A stretch of 64,000 nucleotides of DNA, from positions 560,325-624,324 of the forward strand of contig NZ_JAACJS010000015.1 of the NCBI RefSeq assembly GCF_009939005.1, read 5' to 3'. Under the pieces are notes generated by a model. It saw only the letters and a list, made by a program, of their open reading frames with translations. It did no database searches and was not told the DNA's origin. A program made the translations under genes and the position numbers. The first letter of the stretch is position 1; each line of letters begins with the position of its first letter. Shown one piece after another: positions 61,284 through 64,000 of this stretch. The stretch comes from Sediminibacterium roseum. GTDB lineage: Bacteria; Bacteroidota; Bacteroidia; Chitinophagales; Chitinophagaceae.

Positions 61284-62180
61284 TTATTTGTAGGTGAATT
61301 TTACGGTCTGTGTTTTCGCAGATGGTTTGGCTGTTGTGATCGTTCCCGTTACAGGGTAGTTATCTGCGTTGTATTGGAATGTATAATTGGCGAGGAAGAT
61401 CACGCTCCCTGTATTGTCTGCCGTAGATTCCTGTGATGGATTGTTTTTAGAAACGCTTGCCAGGTTCATCCCTGGCAGGAAAGATTCGTTGCCTGTTGGC
61501 AGCGCAGCATTCTTGCTGTCGTACGCGCAGGTGGTTGTTGCCGCCGGCGTAGTGAGGTTTCCTGCAGCAAATACCTTGATCTTCGTGAGGTTCTGGTTTG
61601 CGTACTCGAAGGTGCTATGCTGTGCCATCGTAACTCCGCCGATTGCGGAAAACCCGGAATAATCCGTCCGCGATACCATCGTGCCGTTTGAATATTTGTA
61701 GGCAACGCTGTCGGTCAAACTCAATCCCCCAAAATCCACTGTATATTTTGAATAGTCGAAGTCGTTTGACCCCGGTGGGTAATGAACATCTATGTAAATA
61801 CTATCAGGAAAACCTGCGCCCGGTTGCACGGCCGAAAACGAATTTGAAATGATCTTTGTAACCCTGCCCGAAGCATCCCTTACAAAACGATAGGCAATAC
61901 TGACCGTGTTGTTTGAGCTATCGGTAACCGAAACCACAACTTTCGTCATCCTGTTGTTTGCGTCCCATTCGTAGTTTGTAACGCTGCCCTCTGTTGTGTT
62001 GCCTGTTGTTTTGGCCTCTGCTTTAATCAGCAAGGAGCCGGTAGTGCTACCTGTTGTTCCGCCGCCACCGCCCGATCCTGTTGGAAGGGTTATATCCGGG
62101 CGTTCGTATTGCTTCTGGCAGGAGCTTGCGAGCAGTACAACGACAACGGCCCAAAAAGCAAACAGCTGGTTTCGTTTCAT
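61284..62180 (-). CDS. Lipoprotein of unknown function
   Basis: A 298-residue predicted lipoprotein with lipobox LASSC and lipidated Cys21. A Gly/Thr-rich linker (about residues 34-48) leads to a beta-rich part with repeated units like NYEWDANNRMTKVVVSVTDS and YRFVRDASGRVTKIISNSFS, which recall the YD/RHS-like strands of DUF4595-type lipoproteins. Function unknown; surface or periplasmic location is inferred. It is followed after 18 bases by odhB on the same strand upstream side, but a common role is unlikely. Confidence 0.82.
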   Translation of the reverse strand: MKRNQLFAFWAVVVVLLASSCQKQYERPDITLPTGSGGGGGTTGSTTGSLLIKAEAKTTGNTTEGSVTNYEWDANNRMTKVVVSVTDSSNNTVSIAYRFVRDASGRVTKIISNSFSAVQPGAGFPDSIYIDVHYPPGSNDFDYSKYTVDFGGLSLTDSVAYKYSNGTMVSRTDYSGFSAIGGVTMAQHSTFEYANQNLTKIKVFAAGNLTTPAATTTCAYDSKNAALPTGNESFLPGMNLASVSKNNPSQESTADNTGSVIFLANYTFQYNADNYPVTGTITTAKPSAKTQTVKFTYK

Positions 62181-62198
62181 ATGCTGAATTTACAAAAA

Positions 62199-63443
62199 TT
62201 ATAATTCAAGCAAAGTCTTTACGGGATCTTTCCCCAGCAGCAGCAGTTCGGGGTTTTCGAGCAATTCTTTCACCCTTACCAGGAAGCTCACGCTTTCCCT
62301 TCCGTCGATGATGCGGTGGTCGTAGCTCAGCGCGAGGTACATCATAGAACGGATCTCCACTTTTCCATCGATCGCCATCGGCCTTTCCTGTATTTTATGC
62401 ATCCCCAATATGGCGCTTTGTGGTATGTTGATGATCGGCGTGCTCATCAGGCTTCCAAACACACCGCCATTGGTGATGGTGAATGTTCCTCCCTGCAGGT
62501 CTTCTGCGGTGAGCTTGCTGTCGCGCGCCTTACCCGCAAGTGTTACAACGGTTTTCTCTATATCCGCCATGCTCATGCTTTCTACATTGCGCATTACCGG
62601 TACTGTTAAACCGCGCGGTGTACTTACTGCGATGCTGATATCGGCATAGTCGTGGTACACGATGTTATCCCCGTCGATGTATGCGTTCACCGATGGCCAT
62701 TCGCCCAGTGCGATCGCGCATGCTTTCGCAAAGAAGCTCATGAAACCGAGGTTCACGCCGTGGCTCTCTTTGAACTTGTCTTTGAACTGTTTACGCACTT
62801 CCATGATGCGTGTCATATCCACTTCGTTGAAAGTGGTAAGCATGGCGGTTGTATTCTTCGCTTCTACCAGGCGCCTGCTGATGGTTCTGCGCAATGCGCT
62901 CATCTTTTCGGTGCGTACGTTGCGGCTCATCAGTTCGGTGCCTGCAAATGCTTTCTTGCCTGGGTTGTTCAATGCTTCAAGCACATCGTTTTTCATGATC
63001 TTACCACCTGTTCCTGATGGTTTGATGGATGATGCATCTACTTTCTTATCGGCAATGATTGCCGATGCAACCGGTGTGGCCTTGATATCGTTCGGAACAG
63101 AAGTTACCGGCGCCTGGTTGGTTACCGGTGCAGGTGCAGCTTTCGGCGCTTCTGCCGGTTTTGCTGCCGGGGCCTCTGCTTGGGGCGCAGCACTGGCTTC
63201 GGGTTTGGTGGCCGTTTCGTCTATCTGCGCCAGCACATCACCGATGTTCAATGTATCGCCCTCTTTGGCAAGCGGCTTCAGCGTTCCCGCTTTTTCTGCG
63301 TTCACTTCAAATGTTGCTTTTTCGCTTTCCAGTTCTGCGATCACCTCATCACGTTCTACGTATTCTCCTTCCTTCTTTGTCCATTTCAACAAAGTCACTT
63401 CGCTTATCGATTCGCCTATCGTTGGAACTTTTATATCAATCAT
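62199..63443 (-). CDS. sucB: Dihydrolipoyllysine succinyltransferase, E2 of 2-oxoglutarate dehydrogenase
   Basis: A 414-residue TCA-cycle enzyme that passes the succinyl group to CoA. The lipoyl domain is residues 1-75 with the lipoylated lysine K42 in [11 protein letters not shown]. An Ala/Pro-rich linker follows (residues 80-120), then the E3-binding domain ([32 protein letters not shown]). The catalytic domain has [20 protein letters not shown] and the active-site [18 protein letters not shown]. It follows the E1 gene (63578-64000) after an AT-rich repeat gap of 134 bases. Confidence 0.96.
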   Translation of the reverse strand: MIDIKVPTIGESISEVTLLKWTKKEGEYVERDEVIAELESEKATFEVNAEKAGTLKPLAKEGDTLNIGDVLAQIDETATKPEASAAPQAEAPAAKPAEAPKAAPAPVTNQAPVTSVPNDIKATPVASAIIADKKVDASSIKPSGTGGKIMKNDVLEALNNPGKKAFAGTELMSRNVRTEKMSALRRTISRRLVEAKNTTAMLTTFNEVDMTRIMEVRKQFKDKFKESHGVNLGFMSFFAKACAIALGEWPSVNAYIDGDNIVYHDYADISIAVSTPRGLTVPVMRNVESMSMADIEKTVVTLAGKARDSKLTAEDLQGGTFTITNGGVFGSLMSTPIINIPQSAILGMHKIQERPMAIDGKVEIRSMMYLALSYDHRIIDGRESVSFLVRVKELLENPELLLLGKDPVKTLLEL

Positions 63444-63463
63444 AAAAAATGTTTAACACCCAC

Positions 63464-63561
63464 TTTTAATTAATAATTAGCAATTAGTAATTAGGAATTG
63501 GGCTGATGATTTATTGGATGATTTTTAAATTATTAATTATTCATTGCTAATTACTAATTCG
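63464..63561. repeat. AT-rich inverted repeat between sucA and sucB
   Basis: Units such as TAATTAGCAATTAGTAATTA on the left (about 63472-63499) and ATTGCTAATTACTAATTC on the right (about 63543-63560) can pair. It is of the same family as 43901-43990. It lies inside a probable operon and could change the ratio of E1 to E2. Confidence 0.7.
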
Positions 63562-63577
63562 GCGGACAATTACGTTA

Positions 63578-64000
63578 CTAAATATTAAACGCTGTTTCAA
63601 TAATCTCCGCCTGCTCCTGTCCATGCACCTTATGATAGCCCGTGGCGGTTGATGCGCTTGCATTTCTGCTGATCACGCCGAAGTTGATCGATTTCAGGTT
63701 CATCGTCAGGAACGAGGCCGCGCCCATGTTAAGCGGTTCTTCCTGTGTCCAGAACCAGGTTGCCTTGCTGTATTTCTTGTGCAGTACATCGAGTTGTTTT
63801 TGAGGCAGCGGGTAGATCTGTTCAAGACGCACGATCGCAATGTCTTTCCTGTTCTCTTTCTGTTGTTTTTCCGCCAGCTCGAAATACAGTTTGCCGCTGC
63901 ACAGCAAAACTTTTTTCACCTGCGCCGCATCGTCGGCAAATGCATCGTCGATCACTTCTTTGAACCCTCCCCTGGTGAAATCGTTGATATGGCTAAACGT
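63578..64000 (-). CDS. sucA: 2-oxoglutarate dehydrogenase E1 component, C-terminal part, cut by window edge
   Basis: The last 140 residues of the thiamine-diphosphate-dependent E1 enzyme; the frame runs on past 64000. Recognisable sequence is FSHINDFTRGGFKEVIDDAF, KVLLCSGKLYFELAE, IVRLEQIYPLPQKQLDVLHK and TWFWTQEEPLNMGAASFLTM, all typical of the E1 C-terminal domain. Position upstream of sucB supports the call. Confidence 0.93.
   Translation of the reverse strand, partial: TFSHINDFTRGGFKEVIDDAFADDAAQVKKVLLCSGKLYFELAEKQQKENRKDIAIVRLEQIYPLPQKQLDVLHKKYSKATWFWTQEEPLNMGAASFLTMNLKSINFGVISRNASASTATGYHKVHGQEQAEIIETAFNI

Noticed and set aside
62662..63456. 264-codon plus-strand frame rich in Ser and Ala
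   Set aside because: Shadow of sucB; low-complexity translation from the Ala/Pro linker region.
1..64000. tRNA or rRNA genes
   Set aside because: Gaps were read for cloverleaf-like and rRNA-like sequence; nothing convincing was found by eye, though a covariance-model search would be decisive.

Overview
The window reads as chromosome of a Bacteroidota bacterium, most likely of the family Chitinophagaceae. The evidence is two SusC/SusD-type outer-membrane pairs, many secreted glycan-active enzymes, a LytS/LytTR two-component pair, a CarboxypepD_reg plus beta-barrel outer-membrane protein, standalone CcmB/CcmC/CcmD and AMP nucleosidase genes, promoter boxes of the Bacteroidota type (TAnnTTTG), A-rich sequences before start codons, and a base composition near 50 % GC. 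Family-level placement is inference. No rRNA, tRNA, CRISPR array or prophage was seen.

Layout. 1-3875: the end of a susCD pair (susD-like gene cut by the window edge). 4413-5240: secreted FKBP prolyl isomerase. 5408-26568: a polysaccharide utilisation locus. It has a nine-gene minus-strand operon (susC, susD, flavoprotein, sodium:solute symporter, GH39-like protein, a 977-residue protein of unknown function, two SGNH esterases, GH29), a convergent GH67 alpha-glucuronidase and a divergent LacI-type regulator with an IS1-InsA-like zinc ribbon at its N-terminus. A candidate LacI-type operator lies between susC and the regulator. The GH67 enzyme and the esterases suggest an acetylated, (4-O-methyl)glucuronate-bearing plant glycan such as glucuronoxylan, but this is inference.

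26569-29411: two small ORFs, a perfect 30-bp palindrome, a methyltransferase, an AraC regulator and a membrane protein. 29421-33758: LytTR response regulator and histidine kinase, divergent from an outer-membrane barrel gene. The space between them holds a symmetric set of four GTTGG-core repeats with 21-bp period, which is the spacing of LytTR-domain binding sites. 33837-34764: DUF6526 and GNAT genes. 34793-40530: nucleotide-sugar genes (aminotransferase, ugd, UXS-type decarboxylase, rfbD) and Kdo transferase, for surface polysaccharide and LPS.

40503-50088: housekeeping and cytochrome-maturation genes (thymidine kinase, ccmB, AMP nucleosidase, an HsdR_N-domain nuclease-like protein, glutamate dehydrogenase, ccmD, ccmC), a fused peptide-transporter ATPase, a lipoprotein, and queA preceded by a strong promoter and a short leader ORF that overlaps its start. 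50181-56359: two tandem CarboxypepD-regulatory paralogues, aspartate kinase, GH19 chitinase and an Ldh-family dehydrogenase. 56411-57236: a REP-associated tyrosine transposase flanked by its REP elements. 57402-64000: ssb, a TlpA-like thioredoxin, mnmA, an RsmB-type rRNA methyltransferase, a lipoprotein, odhB (sucB), and the end of the 2-oxoglutarate dehydrogenase E1 gene.

The most notable items are the LytTR-type repeat array at 31208-31290, the flavoprotein-containing glycan locus with its zinc-ribbon LacI regulator and operator, the REP/transposase unit with hairpins next to its start codon, the queA leader ORF, and the pair of small ORFs beside the 30-bp palindrome.
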